From assembly GCA_009760855.2 (NCBI GenBank), contig WPIO01000010.1, positions 2,697,001 through 2,761,000 of the forward strand: a stretch of 64,000 bases of DNA. The letters are read 5' to 3'. This document shows, piece after piece, positions 11,849 through 23,957 of the stretch (position 1 is the stretch's first letter; each line of letters begins with the position of its first letter). The translations under genes and the position numbers were made by a program. The notes beneath the pieces are model-generated. The model was not told the DNA's origin, ran no database searches, and saw nothing but the letters and a program-made list of their open reading frames with translations. The stretch comes from Cristatella mucedo (Eukaryota; Bryozoa; Phylactolaemata; Cristatellidae).

Positions 11849-13251
11849 ATATGACAACTACTCTCCTGCTGCCGACTATGGCACATCCTTTCCAGCCGTC
11901 CTAAACTGCCACCCCCATGCTACTCACTACCTCAACTGCTCTCCTGACTCACCTATGCTTCTCACTTTCTCTTTGCTGCTTGAGATGAAGTCTGTTGGCT
12001 ACCAAATGCATAGAGGAAGCCGTTTCGGCTGTGAGTCAACTATACAGAATTCTCCTGCATAACACCCATATATTATTTGTGGCTGTGTGGAGTTACAGAC
12101 AGAGATACGGTGAACAAATGACGTATTAACTGTCCAGGTGGCTGGTCTCGCCATCGTAGGTGGTTTTGGAGGTGGTACCTGGCTGGCATGCTGGGCCGAC
12201 AGCAGTGCTGTCGAAGCGATTGGCTCCTGCTAGACAGAATCTTAGTGTAACAAACAATGGGGGGGGGGTTGGTCGATTCTCGGGAAGTCCAATTTGATGC
12301 TGCCAGCTGCCCGAAGCATGTTTTAGTCAGATCAGGCTCGAGGTGTCTGTGCCAGGGTGTGAGGCTCTTGGGCAATTATTTGCTTGGTTTGCCAGAATCA
12401 TGTTTTTTACTGTTGGTTTTGCCAGACAGATGCAGCCGATATTGATAGAGAAGCAATATGTAAGAGGTATTGCTAGACTAGTTTGGTCACCCTGGTACCA
12501 TATTGCTGTAGTGTGCTATTGCCTGCTTTTTGCTGCTTAGCCATCAAGTGCATTCTTCATTTCTGAGGTGCTGATTTTGGAAGATATTTGCGGGCGATGC
12601 CAGAGTGATCGCTCGCCTTGAAGTGGCTCGCTTCGGTTACAGCTCTTTTTTGCTTAGGGTGGACGGGGTGCTCTGTACAAGAAAGGGGGAGGGCCAAGCA
12701 CTCTGAAGAGAAAAGTTTCGCAAAGCAGCCTATTATTTGGATGCATGCCTGACCCTACAATAGGGCGAGATCTTGCTTTGGGAAGCAATCGGGTGCTTTA
12801 GTCAATCGGCCTGTTGTTACCTCTATATGAGTATGGTCCGGAGCTACTACTGCGTTTGTCCTCGAATCGCCTCGTTAACCTGCCACTTCCTTGTTGTAGA
12901 GGCCTCTGATCGGTTAGGCACACGATCGGTTTGTCTACTTTGTGCTGCAGGGGCTACGCCTGCATGCCCGAAGCAGCAGCATAGGAGTGCTAGAGCTGCC
13001 AAGGCCTGATCATCCGGGCTTGCTCGGCTGATTGGACTCGAATATTGCCGGAATTACTCAGCCTCCAACGATGCCTAGACACGGTACCTACAGCCTGTGA
13101 GTATTCCCTGATCATGTTCTACGTCTGCCTCCTGATCACCATGTGCCCCAGTACGAATTGCCAGCTGCTATGCCGGTCGTGCTGTTTTATTGGCTGCATT
13201 CTGACCACTAGCCATAGTGCTCGTGGTAATTGACCGAGCTTCACATTGCAG

Positions 13252-13330
13252 TGCCTCCCGGAAAGAGCTTGATGATCTGATAGCTGCATACAATAAGTCT
13301 TGCCCGGAGGACAGCCTGACATTGAAACAG
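13252..13330 (+). CDS. RASSF exon a (N-terminal)
   Basis: Acceptor ACATTGCAG, donor CAG|GTATTG. It encodes ASRKELDDLIAAYNKSC... ending SLTLKQ, equivalent to the 'SKNELLLHLKTYN' segment of RASSF2. It enters in phase 2, so an upstream coding exon must exist. Confidence 0.7.
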
Positions 13331-16300
13331 GTATTGAGCATGTTTGACACGTTTGAGAGGCTGCTGGCTCAGTGGGTGAAGATCGAACCTACGAATGGTG
13401 CTCACTGACTAAGCGATTACACTTTTTCTGAGCAGGAAAACACAAGCACAGCGATAGCTCCCAAAGCTAGGTCCTGTTTGCCCCATCCTGCCCTACCCCC
13501 AGGCAAGTTCCTGCTTGCCCTGCTCCAGCCAACTGTTCTTTCTTCTGCTACTTTTCTTCCTTTCGTCCACCTGCAACCTATTATGTTCTCATCCCCTACC
13601 TTCATATATCTCGAAGCTTCTATCTTGTGATTGTCATCTGTCCCTCTCTCTCTTCTCTTTTTTCCTTCTCCTTCCATCTGCCTATCTGCATGTCTTCTAT
13701 CTCTTGTTTCTCTTGTCTCTGCATCTCTCTCGTGGTGACGTGCCGATGACTTGACTGCAGCAGCTTCGTGCAGTGGACTTATTTCCTGCATTGCCAAGTA
13801 TCTGAAGAGTCTCTTAAGCTTTTTAGATACTAGTTGGTAGCTTGGTTGTTTTGCAGCCACTAGAAATCTTATCAGACCAAGCCTAGCATCCGTGTCATCT
13901 GCAGAAGTCGAACAAGTGCTGCCCTGCTAGCTTGCTATGCTATCCCAGCGATGCTAAGATTTCGTTGCCTGTCAGCTCACCAGCAGTAACTGATACCCTT
14001 CATTTCTGACAGCATCCTTGCACCCGCAAAGCACCCGATCGCTGCCACCATGTTATCACGTGGCCATGTGAGCCTGCTGACTAGCATGCCTACCATTCTC
14101 ATGAGAAAGCCTTTCGGAATCAGCCATGCCACCGAGCAGCCTTGGCACGAATCAGCCGCCCCAACTCTCGCTAGGCAGCTGACATCACATATGAGGGAGC
14201 AGCCAGTGGTGCATGCTAGCTAGCCTGCGGTGCATAAATTGCAGTTGTCTTGGCACCCTGATAGCAGAAAGACATGATGTGCTGGTAGTGGTTGAAGCAA
14301 GCGATTTCAGGCACTTGCCAATGAAAGTACTGATCAAGCCTATCTAGCTACTTATCTCTTTTCAGCGCACGGTGTAGGTGTCCTGTTCACAACATGTCAT
14401 CTTTTGAACTTTGCCTGGTCTCCCGCAGACTGTGGGTGGGTTAGCAACTCGGTATGTGAGTGCATGCGTGTGCTTGCTCAGGCATGCATGAGTTTATGCG
14501 AGAGACAATGTAAGGCTTCCGTCTTTGTAGCCCTCATCATGGCCACAGTTGGCTCTCCTATTTTTAAAATTCAGAATGACCGATAGCAATATAACCTGTC
14601 TTTTCATAGTACGATATACTCTTCTGTCATATGCACGTATCGCTTTCTGTAACACTGAACGCTACAATTTCTGAATCCCACTGGGTTTGCTCATGACTAG
14701 TAAGTTAGTTTTATCATCGTTTAGTTTAAGAAAATTTGCTGCCATCCATGTATGGATGTCATCAATACATGCAGCAAGTGAGTTGAGAGAATTCGAGGTG
14801 CTCGAAGGCTGGGAGTGATCAAAGCAAAGGTACAACTGAGTGTCATCCACATAGAAGTGAGAGCCTTGATTGAGCTTGGCAATCACATCAGCAAGAGGGA
14901 GAGTATAAACCGTGAAAAGAACCGGACCTAGCACGGAGCCCTGAGGTACCCCATATTTCAGAGGTACCTCAGATGATCTTTGTCCATTCACGTCAATACT
15001 CTGGAGTCTCCCACTGAGACAGGACCTGAACCATTGCAGTGCAGTGCCAGTGATGCCCAGGCGAGACACTCTGGAACTACTACTATCTCACTACTACTAG
15101 ATATGACCAGGTGCCCTAGACTTTGTTTTTTCAAAGCGGCCTTTTTATGGTCGACCTTGCCGGATAACACTAGCAGCGAGGTAGGCTTTGGGCTAATAGA
15201 TAGCATGATCCTTAAACTGTCAGCGGTTGCAGGAATCATGGAACCTACAATTGGTGCCGGTTATATCATTATGCAATCTGTTTAGTGCACTATCGGCTCC
15301 TTGTGTAGTACCAGTCAGCTCACTCGAGGAGAACCTGATACCGTGTGGCCATTGGCCGAACAATCAACCCGCCAACAGCTAACCAACAAACAGCCAACCA
15401 ACTGTTGAGGTAACTTGCCTCCTAGCGTTTTCCCATTGACTGAGAGCTGTGAGCTAGGCAGTGTAGCTCGACAGTATATCACGGTAGCACTTGGTGAAAC
15501 ACACATTGGAGTCCGTGATTTCCGATGAATCTCCGTGACCGACCACGCTTCTGTGAGACTATAGGAGAGCAGCAACTGGCGATCGTGCCTAAAGGAGTCT
15601 CAAGGTCGCCACCTGAGACTTACGCAGCCACCGCAGAGCAGCGCTGACCTACCTACTCTGTCTCCCCTCTGCATGTGACAGTGGCCACAGCTCGGACGGC
15701 AAAGTAACAGTAACGGAAGAGTGAAGGGCCACTGCGCTGTCGACTTGCTTTCTATGCCTTGGGATCTTGCAAGATTGCATGTTCTTAAAGGGCTTCTACT
15801 ATGTCGTGTCCTGCCCAAAGAGGCTGCTCACAGTGCCATTAAGTAAAAAAAAAATGACTAGCTGGTTTAATGGCCTCATTTGTATTGCGCAGAAGAGCTT
15901 TAATGGTTATCACCAACGCTTGCAGTTAAGAATAAAGAAACGCCTACTTCAGGATTCGAACCCACGACCTTAGTTGGGAAGAGTGAGTACCTTACCTCCT
16001 GTAGGTTCTAGGGGAATTCGGCGAAGGACAATTTGGCGCAGGACATTTCGGAGCGGACAATTCGGAGCAGGATATTTTAAACATATCTATTTGAAATTTA
16101 AACAACTTGTTTATTAATCATGTTTAATAAAACTATAATACCGTATAAAGTAAAGTTTATTTAGCTTACTACAAAAAAGTCATAGCAAATACCAGCAACT
16201 CTTGCACAAAATCACATTTTGAAAATGTTACCAGCATACTAAATGTTAATCCATTAAATTAATGTTGTGACTACATCTGCGAAAGTAATCAATTGACGAA

Positions 16301-19300
16301 CAATTTTCGTAATCTAACGCAACCGTGCGTAATCGACGATCCAGGTCTCGATAGATATTTCTTTTTCCTCCTCCGAGGATCTTCACTTATTGTGTAATTA
16401 AATGTCTTGGTTAATTGAAAGCATCTAGGTTTCAAAATTATGTATTCACTTATTGTGTAATTAAATGCCTTGGTTAATTGAAAGCGGCTAGGCTTCAAAA
16501 CTATGTACTCACTTATTGTGTAATTAAATGTCTTGGTTAATTAAAAGCGTCTAGGTTTCAAAACTAAGGACTCACTAATTGAAAGCGTGTTTATACTGCA
16601 TTTAAAATATAAAAAATGAATACATTGCAAATTGTCTGCTCGGAATTGTCTGCTCCGAATTACCCGTTTTTTGGTCCCGAATTGTCTGCTCCGAATTGTC
16701 CTGCGCCGAATTATCCGCGACGAATTGTCCGGTTACCCCTCCTGTGCTATCACGGCCAAAGTAAATGCATCTCAGCCACAACCCAGGAAGCTCCGCTTCA
16801 GATATGACAGAGAATACATTCTTGACGAGCATGTACTTTCCGTTCCGTCATACCGTCGGCCTGGTTTGGCTCGGTGCCGGTCCACAGATGGCTGCTGTGA
16901 GCCCCTGTCGACCTCGATACCCAGATGCACTGCTATAAGACCGCTAGCTAGTACGACAGCTTGGTGATAAGACTAGCTCATTATTAAGAGGGGGGCAAAC
17001 ATGACCGAAACATCCATCACCTCACCTAAGCCGTTTGCAAGGGGGGCTTGTTAAGTACCAGTTTACCCTGTGTAGTTGAAATCAAGCACCACAGCAACTA
17101 TTCAGCCTCTTTAAAGCATCGATTTTTTAAATAGAGAATCGTTCTTACTTCAGTTTAGATACAAGTCGGCAGCCTGTAGGCAAGGGCATTTGCTTCTGGC
17201 AGACCATTGAGTTGAGGCCAATGGCCGGTTTGGCTAGGCTTCCGGCAGCACTGCTCCAGGTTAAGCTGTGGGTGCCTGGACTCTGCACAGTTGTTGGCCT
17301 TAGGTGTGAGTGGTATCCAACTGTTCGGTGCTTGCTGAAGCCATGCTAGCTACAAACAACAAAATATTAGCCGATTTAGCAGCCTCATTTTGCATAGCGT
17401 CAGAAGACCTTTAGTGGCTATGGCCACTGCTTGCTGTTGGCACTAATCGATCGTCCACTGCAGGATTCGAACCCTCGCCCTGGGTCGTGAAGAGCGACCA
17501 CCTTGCCTTCTGGGCTATCGCGACCCTAAGCTAACCATTAGCTTGCCTTGATTCGGTGCTTCAGTTTTTGGATCCGACCAGTCTGGTAGAGCTGCTCGTG
17601 CTTAGTGTTGACCGTTAGGCCCACCGCACATGGTATGGCATCGAATCGAATCAACGTCTACCATCTAGAAGCTCGGAGCCAGAGCTCAGAGAAATTCTTC
17701 CGAGTAGGACCATCCCTCAACCCTTCCACGTTGAATGGGGTCGTGGGGTCCAAAACCCAGCGCAGCTGGATGTGCATAGCTCGACGTGCATAGCATTGCC
17801 GACTGCCTAGTCTGCTGCCGTCTTGGCTCCGATCTACCAGTACAGTTATCGGCCGCTGCCGTTGACTCAAGCAGAAGGTGACAAGCTGTACTCACTGATC
17901 ACCCCACTCGGAAGCCTTTGCTGAACAAACGTCGTGACAGCAATTTAATACTGATAATCACTGATCAGCAGCCTACCACTCTGCAACACTTTACCTATAG
18001 ATGAGTGTAGGGTAGCATGGCTTACTCCATAACCATAGATGTGTGCCTATAATTACTTCCTGCCCGAGTGACATGATCGCCCATCTAGTAAGACCAAGGC
18101 ACGAGGCCAAAGAAAGTGCACTTGATAGCAGACGGCGCCGGATCACAAGGGAATGCGGGCAGCGGGCCAAAAGCCTCTTGCTCTGCCCGCCGGCCTTCCC
18201 TCAGCCCCACTGAGTGTGAGCTTCTCAGTCGATGGTGGGTGGCTTTTTCGAGTCCGTTCTTTGTCACACCGAGCAGCTCGTTCGAAGCCTTTCCAGTCGG
18301 CGCATGCCCTCTCGTTGGTGTGGTGGCCTTGATCGACTAAAATGCAAAGTAACGATTAGCTTATCGAACAGCCTTATTTATGTAGCGGCAGAAGAGCATT
18401 AGCACCTATCACCACCTCCCTTGCAATAGGCAATAAAAGATTGCCCGCTGCAGGACTCAAACCCACGATCGAGCCGATTTGTGCTATTGCAGACGGAGGA
18501 TGCCGAGCTGTGCATTGAGGGCTATGCTCGCATCCACTGGGGTGTGACCGTACCCATCCAGTTCAGAAAGGACGACGGCACTTCCTCTGTCGGCACCAAA
18601 GCTCTGAGGCTGCAGCGCACGGCCAGGCTGAGCTATGCTGTGGCCATGGAAAACAGCTTGATCGAAGATACCGACCAAGAGGTCAGTGACGGCGGTGCCG
18701 CCATGAGCAGCAGCAGCAGTCGCCCTTCGCTGGTAAGTATGCACAGCTGACTGTAGCAGCTGTATCTTGCATCATCGGTCTGACCATGTAGACGACTCTG
18801 ACCGTAGCCCGTAGGGATCTCGGTGGTGCTTACCGTGCCACTCGGCTCCGATCGTACAGTCGCGGCACACGGTCGGAGCCTGGGCTGCCGCTATTTCGTC
18901 CATGGGGGTGGGAAGGGTGTGCAAAGTGCGGCTTGAGCCTTAGCTCATGGCAGGCATCACGGTCTCTCCAGTCAGCATTGCTTAGGGTATACAACGACCT
19001 ACTTAGGAATGCAGACGTGGGTAAAGTGTCTCTGCTTGTTTAGCTCAATCTTTCGGTAGCTTTTGATACCATCGATCACAAAGTTCTTCTAGAGCGCCTC
19101 TCATCTCGCCTGGGCATCACTGGCACTGCTCTGCAGTGGTTCAGGTCCTATCTCAGTGGGAGACTCCAGAGTATTGACGTGAATGGACAAAGATCATCTG
19201 AGGTACCTCTGAAATATGGGGTACCTCAGGGCTCCGTGCTAGGTCCGGTTCTTTTCACGGTTTATACTCTCCCTCTTGCTGATGTGATTGCCAAGCTCAA

Positions 19301-22300
19301 TCAAGGCTCTCACTTCTATGTGGATGACACTCAGTTGTACCTTTGCTTTGATCCCTCCCAGCCTTCGAGCACCTCAAATTCTCTCAACTCACTTGCTGCA
19401 TGCATTGATGACATCCGCACATGGATGGCAGCAAGTTTTCTAAAACTAAATGATGATAAAACTAACTTACTAGTTATGGGCAAACCCAGTGTGATTCAGA
19501 GATTGGAAAGGCTGACTCTCAAAATTGGCTCTGCCAGCATATCTCCAGTTGAATCAGCTCGAAATCTAGGTGTCATATTCCAAAGCGACCTCTCGTTAGA
19601 CGACCATATCAGCTCCACAGTCAAATCTGCCTATTTTCAGCTTCATAACGTTGCTAAAATTTGGGCTTGTTTAGATAAGGATACCACATCCAAGTTGATC
19701 CGTGCATTCGTGACATCCCGCCTCGACTTCTGCAACTCACTGCTTACTGGCCTACCAGCATGTGCGATCAGGCGATTGCAGCTGGTGCAAAACTCTGCAG
19801 CTATGCTTGTCTGTCGTGAGCATCGCAGTTGCCACATTACTCCACTTCTCGCCGACCTGCACTGGCTACCAGTCAATCAACGGATTGACTTCAAGGTTTT
19901 GTCGCTCACTTTTAGGTCTCTTCATTCTATGGCTCCAGCCTATCTCTCAGATATACTACCCCATCAGGCCAAGCATAGTACCACCCGCGTCGGAATCCAA
20001 CAGTCTACCCATACCTCGTACAAACCTTAAATCCTTTGGAGACCGTGCATTTAGCTCGTATGCTCCCACAGCCTGGAACTCCCTCTCGACCTGCGTCAGA
20101 ACATCCCCTGACCTGACCACATTTAAAAGGAACTTAAAAACACCTATTTAGGACAGCATTTAGTGGGTCCCTGTGATTCGTCCTTGATGTGCTTATGCGT
20201 GCTGACACTGTGCATGCTGCCACTAACCACATTTGCATGCTGACCCTGTGCATGTCACCCCTAACCATATTATTCATTTTGTTTGTTTTTCAAGCATGAT
20301 TTTACTTACCATTCAATTGCATTTCCCTTTGCAGCAAATTTAAAGCACCTAGAAAGAGATTGAGTTCTCTGAGGACGCTTTATCAAGTGCATTATTATTA
20401 TTAACCTCCGTGGAAAACAATTTGGCGTGGTGGTCTATGGTTTTAGACATACAATGCAGACTGGCCGGTTGCTGACAAACGCCATTAAGGCACTTGTAAA
20501 ATATGGCGATATAATAATAATAATAATACATTTATATATATGTCTGTAATCGCCGCAATCAGGGATCGGCAGTTCCGAATCGGCTTAGAGTCGGCCCCTT
20601 GGCCTTGGCTTTACTCAGCCATCGCAGTCTCGGAGATGCACTTCCTTGTTCCAGCAATCTGTGTTTTGCGTACACGTGGCAGTGTGTTGTCTGGCTCACT
20701 CCATCCGCTTTCTGATGTCGCTGCGATCTGTCTTTGCGCTTGCAAAAATAGCTGGAACCGTTCGTCTAACGGGTTTTGCTTGCTGTTTTTGAGGCTGTAT
20801 TGTTCTTTCTGCGGCCGCTTTTCCCCGACGAAGACTTTTCTCGTGAATTGACTCACTGACGGCCATTCTCCGTTCTCTTCTCTCCACTTCCTGTGCAATC
20901 CATTCTCGGCTTTGTCCAGCCATCCCCGGCGCCTAGGATGCTGCGCTTGCTGAGGTCGGCTACTCACATTACGCGGACGTGCCGACTTGAGCGCTATGCG
21001 TATGACCTCTGCAGGACGCCATCAGCGAGGGCGGAAGTGGCAGCAGGCAACCCGGACCGAGTCAGTTGAACCGCGCGTGGTCGTTGAACGGCAGAGTCGA
21101 GCCGTCGCCCAGCACTCAAGACGACGCTGCTGCCGGTCCACCCTCTGTGACCATGCGCCGGCCTGCAAAGCGCGGTGGCCGGGGTGCGGCAAGGCTGCAG
21201 CGCATCAACAGGCGCTGCTCCATCAACGGTCACTTTTATCGGCCCGAGGTATGCAGAAGTGGCAGCAGCATGGCTTCGGCTGCAGTGCCAGCAGCAGCTT
21301 CGGGCCAATGGCGTCGTCAGCGAGGGCAGCGGTTCACTATGCCGAAACACGTGCCAGCCTGGCTGGCTTGCACCATGGTACCGTGCACGACAGTTGCAGG
21401 GACCGTGCATGTTCTCGCACCTGTCAGCCGTGTTTTCTAAAGTGCCCTGGGTGGCTAGCACGCAGACCGTGGCAGGCATCCTTAGTGGGTGGGTGGGGGG
21501 CAGCAGCAGCAGCCGGCGTCACCTCATTGGAACCGATCCGGAAAGGCGCACCCGATGTCCTGCACCATTCTGCAGCACTCCCACGATGGGCTGCCTCGCA
21601 TGAGCGATATACTACCCGGCTTCATCGAGATGTGCAACTGACCCTCACTGAGCAAGGAAAGCTATAAGGATAGCGAAAAACATGGCACGGCACCTTCGAC
21701 GTTTGCTGCCACGACACTGAAGATCTGCCGTGCAGGCCTTGCTGTGCGATTGCCTGCGATTGGATTGCCACTATTTAATTCGTGTGTACCCTGCTAGCTT
21801 GCCTTTGAAACGGCATCCTGTGTGTGCGTCAGCTGCGGCTGCTTCCTGATTGGAGCTCGCACCAGTGCTGGCTCTTTGCTCTGGTTGCTCGCTTGACTCA
21901 GCTTGCGCACCATCGTAATACTGCTGGATCGCCAGCCGCTGGCTTCCACGACATGCAGTGCACGCTTTGTCCCGCTGTCACTTTAACTGTACCCTCTATT
22001 GATGATTAGGTTTATTATATATCATAGATGCTGATCGCTACTGCTAGTGTCGTCGGCCAATTTTGCAGACGGCCACCGACTTTACACCGTCGTTTGGCAT
22101 GTTGACCCGTGTCCGTGTCAGCAGCAGGTCAACGTCGGCAGATGTGGTTTCGATGCTGCTTGCCAAGTTTAAGATCGAGAATCCTCCTACGGACTTTGGA
22201 CTTTATGTGGTCAAAGAAAACGGCGGTGAGCTCGCCACTCCACATCATGCAGCAGCAGCTGCTACTGGTCGCGCTGACCGCGTTTGCCTGCCGCAGCAGG

Positions 22301-22784
22301 CAAGGTGTGTGATTGCCTCCGCTGCTGCTTTGAAACGAGATCCGCTGTGTCGAGCCCGCGGGCTGCATTCGCTTGCAGACATGCGCATTCTTCGGCACGA
22401 CGAGCCGCCTCTGCTGCTCGGCACAATGCTTCGCGAGTCACCCGACGTCCGGATCTTCCTCATGGATGCCAGGACAGCATTCGTACCCCACGACAAGCCG
22501 CAAGCAGCTGCTGAATCTGCAGCAGTTGCAACGCCGCCGCCATCATCCTTGTCGCCACCGCCGTCGGGTATACAGCGACCCGAGTCGGCCGTGTCAGCCG
22601 TCGCCTTTCCGGTCGGCGTCTCGGCTGGCAGTAATGGCACGCCCGTGACAAAGAAAGGCACCAGCGGCCACCACTTGCAAGCGACGGTTTGTAGCCATGG
22701 AATTAGCGAATGGCCACGATTGTTGTTGGCTAGCGGTCGTGCTGCCACTGGTCCTTTCTTTCTTTCGTGTGCATATTATGGCTA

Positions 22785-22855
<71 letters not shown>

Positions 22856-23453
22856 AATTATTATTGCTATTTCTGTCAGTTTTGCTTGTCAACGCGATGC
22901 GCAGTTTTTCAGTGACAAGCCTCGCTTTGCAGAGTGACTTCGAAAGTCTGCCCGAGCCGATGCTGCATGCATTTCTTGCCAAGTTTCTAAAGGACGAGAA
23001 TGACGACATTGTGCGCATTCAGTACAGGTCTGAGCTGCTGCTGCTGCCTAGGCCTGGCTTTGCTGCAACGGAAGTGGCCTGCGACCCAGTCTCGTTCTGC
23101 GCAGCCCGCTTCTGCTCCGGCCTTGAGGCCGTGTTGTCAGCTGTTCAAGTGCGCGCGGCTGCTCTTCACGCGTGCGTGCCCCGAAAGCTGCTCGGGCACT
23201 GAGAGCCTCTCAGGCTTTCGGTGAGTGCTGAAGTGTAGAGAAAACTGCTCTCGCCTGCCTCTCGGCATCCACAGAGTGCCCGTGGCTGCTTCGTGGATTG
23301 ACCGACCGGCAGAGATGTGTGCGTTTATAAGTATGTACACTGCCTGAGTCCTTTCTACCGTCCAGGTACTGGTACCTTCGAAAACAGCTCGAAGCTCTTC
23401 TTCCGGAAGCAGCGACAAGGTCTGACAGTGGGCTCGTCGAGACCTACCTGTGA
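13252..23453 (+). CDS. RASSF2/4/6-like Ras-association and SARAH protein (5' end missing)
   Basis: Members of this family are non-enzymatic adaptors: the RA domain binds Ras-type GTPases and the C-terminal SARAH helix binds MST/Hippo kinases. Seven exons join as 13252-13330, 18493-18732, 21015-21248, 22069-22225, 22379-22686, 22933-23027 and 23366-23453, total 1,201 bases, with all phases agreeing (2-0-0-0-1-0-2). The order is a KELDDLI segment, EGYARIHWG, SINGHFYRPE, the RA core (FTPSFG, FGLYVV), IFLMD and the SARAH helix, as in vertebrate RASSF2, 4 and 6. Differences include an Ala/Pro/Ser-rich stretch of about 60 residues between RA and SARAH. The start codon and first residues were not found. 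The choice among RASSF2, 4 and 6 is not resolvable and probably predates their split. Confidence 0.85.
14663..15070 (-). pseudogene. L2 reverse transcriptase fragment
   Basis: About 135 codons of RT with [31 protein letters not shown] and FYVDDTQLYL (the catalytic YVDD box). Both the 5' and 3' parts of the element are missing. It lies antisense in a RASSF intron. Confidence 0.9.
15865..16008 (-). mobile_element. tRNA-derived SINE (family 1)
   Basis: Minus-strand head with GGTCGTGGGTTCGAATCC and the full body motif order. The head end abuts the inverted-repeat element starting near 16011, which probably inserted into it. Confidence 0.85.
16011..16737. mobile_element. DNA element with tandem-motif inverted ends and 63-bp repeats
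   Basis: The left end is GGGG followed by repeated 'cggagcggacaattcggagc'-type words. The right end, reverse-complemented, starts GGGGTAACCGGACAATTCG and repeats the same CAATTCGG words, giving imperfect inverted ends of about 65-110 bp built from a short tandem motif. The AT-rich interior holds three 63-bp units (16384, 16447, 16510: CACTTATTGTGTAATTAAAT) and a partial fourth. No transposase is present, and no clear target-site duplication was found. Confidence 0.7.
17370..17515 (-). mobile_element. tRNA-derived SINE (family 1)
   Basis: Full-length-looking copy: body 'agccgatttagcagcctc...', head with GAGGGTTCGAATCC and 'tagcccagaaggcaaggtgg' on the minus strand. Confidence 0.85.
18350..18472 (-). 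mobile_element. tRNA-derived SINE (family 1), 5'-truncated
   Basis: Body and B box (GTGGGTTTGAGTCC) are present but the A-box end is lost. It stops about 20 bases before RASSF exon b and so supplies most of the acceptor-proximal intron. Confidence 0.8.
18493..18732 (+). CDS. RASSF exon b
   Basis: Acceptor TATTGCAG, donor CTG|GTAAGT, 80 codons. It starts TEDAELCIEGYARIHWG, aligned with the 'EFIVEGLLNISWG' block of RASSF2, and ends in a Ser-rich linker. The acceptor lies about 20 bases from a SINE. Confidence 0.85.
18975..20405 (+). pseudogene. L2-clade LINE, 5'-truncated, broken ORF
   Basis: The RT domain includes [33 protein letters not shown] and FYVDDTQLYL, then the L2 C-terminal block ([32 protein letters not shown]). 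A TAG at 19041 interrupts the frame and a frameshift lies near 19985, so it cannot encode a full protein. The 3' end has the L2 hairpin and (ATT)n tail at 20395-20405. It sits in the sense orientation in the RASSF intron. Confidence 0.92.
21015..21248 (+). CDS. RASSF exon c
   Basis: Acceptor CCTCTGCAG, donor GAG|GTATGC, 78 codons. A basic linker (RRPAKRGGRGAARLQRINRR) leads into CSINGHFYRPE, the conserved lead-in to the RA domain. Confidence 0.85.
22069..22225 (+). CDS. RASSF exon d (RA domain, first half)
   Basis: Acceptor TTTTGCAG, donor GGCG|GTGAGC, leaving phase 1. It encodes TATDFTPSFGMLTRVRV, then LLAKFKIENPPTDFGLYVV, aligned with the RASSF RA domain. Confidence 0.9.
22379..22686 (+). 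CDS. RASSF exon e (RA domain end and linker)
   Basis: Acceptor CGCTTGCAG in phase 1. It encodes MRILRHDEPPLLLGTML and VRIFLMDARTAFVPHDK, the end of RA, then an Ala/Pro/Ser-rich linker. The donor ACG|GTTTGT at 22686 is chosen because it leaves phase 0. Earlier GT sites (near 22566 and 22630) leave phase 1 and would break the frame, but the 3' limit is the least certain in this gene. Confidence 0.65.
22786..22855. repeat. (ACT)n microsatellite inside a short RASSF intron
   Basis: About 23 ACT triplets in the 246-bp intron between exons e and f. It keeps a long reading frame open across the intron, which should not be read as coding. Confidence 0.95.
22933..23027 (+). CDS. RASSF exon f (SARAH, first part)
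   Basis: Acceptor CTTTGCAG, donor ACAG|GTCTGA. It encodes SDFESLPEPMLHAFLAKFL and DENDDIVRIQY, corresponding to '[20 protein letters not shown]' in RASSF2/4. Confidence 0.85.
23366..23453 (+). CDS. RASSF exon g (SARAH end and stop)
   Basis: Acceptor CGTCCAG in phase 2. It encodes YWYLRKQLEALLPEA, the amphipathic end of the SARAH helix, then a 14-residue tail and TGA at 23451. Confidence 0.8.
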
Positions 23454-23951
23454 CTGTCGGTGCCGTGCCAGCTGGCTTAGACTTGGCGGGTTCTCTAGCC
23501 ACCTGCTTCTTCGCCTCGCCTTTGCTTTCGTTCATCAAATATGTCGGGTCGATGAGTGGCCGCCTGTTGGACCGATGGCACGCATGGGTCCATATCTTGA
23601 GCTACTTCCTTAGATGTCTCTGCGATAATAGAGCCAGAAGAAATCCACGAGTAACAGCATCTGCGTGTCAGTGGAGCCAGCTGCTTGGTTGCTGCCCTCT
23701 GGGTTGTTCATCGGTGTTGCAGAGGGCAGAGCGGCTTGCTTGCAGGTGCTCGGTGCTTGCCAGAATACCCCATGTGTAGGTGCTCTTGTGGTCGACCGTG
23801 GTTGACCGTGAACCCGAATCCATCCATTGCTCCTGCTGGTGAAACGATCAAATTATCACTGTTTTACATTGCCAGCTTTTGGACCTCATTTTACATTCTT
23901 GTTGTAGTGTGTTACATTCTGGTATTATGTGAATACAGTGACAGTGGCATA

Positions 23952-23957
23952 AATAAA
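23952..23957 (+). terminator. RASSF polyadenylation signal
   Basis: AATAAA about 500 bases after the RASSF stop, the first canonical signal seen on the plus strand there. Confidence 0.6.

Noticed and set aside
13417-13860. 147-codon minus-strand ORF
   Set aside because: It is the complement of a pyrimidine-rich intronic tract after RASSF exon a and is charged low-complexity sequence.
20611-20967. 118- and 75-codon minus-strand ORFs
   Set aside because: Charged and transposase-like at a glance (QEVERRERRM), but no motif could be named and there is no splice or repeat support.
21175-21667. 142-codon and 226-codon plus ORFs
   Set aside because: They are out-of-frame shadows of RASSF exon c running into the intron.
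22229-22378. Read-through between RASSF exons d and e
   Set aside because: It is in frame in a long ORF but has a good donor and acceptor and no RA-domain similarity, so it is an intron.
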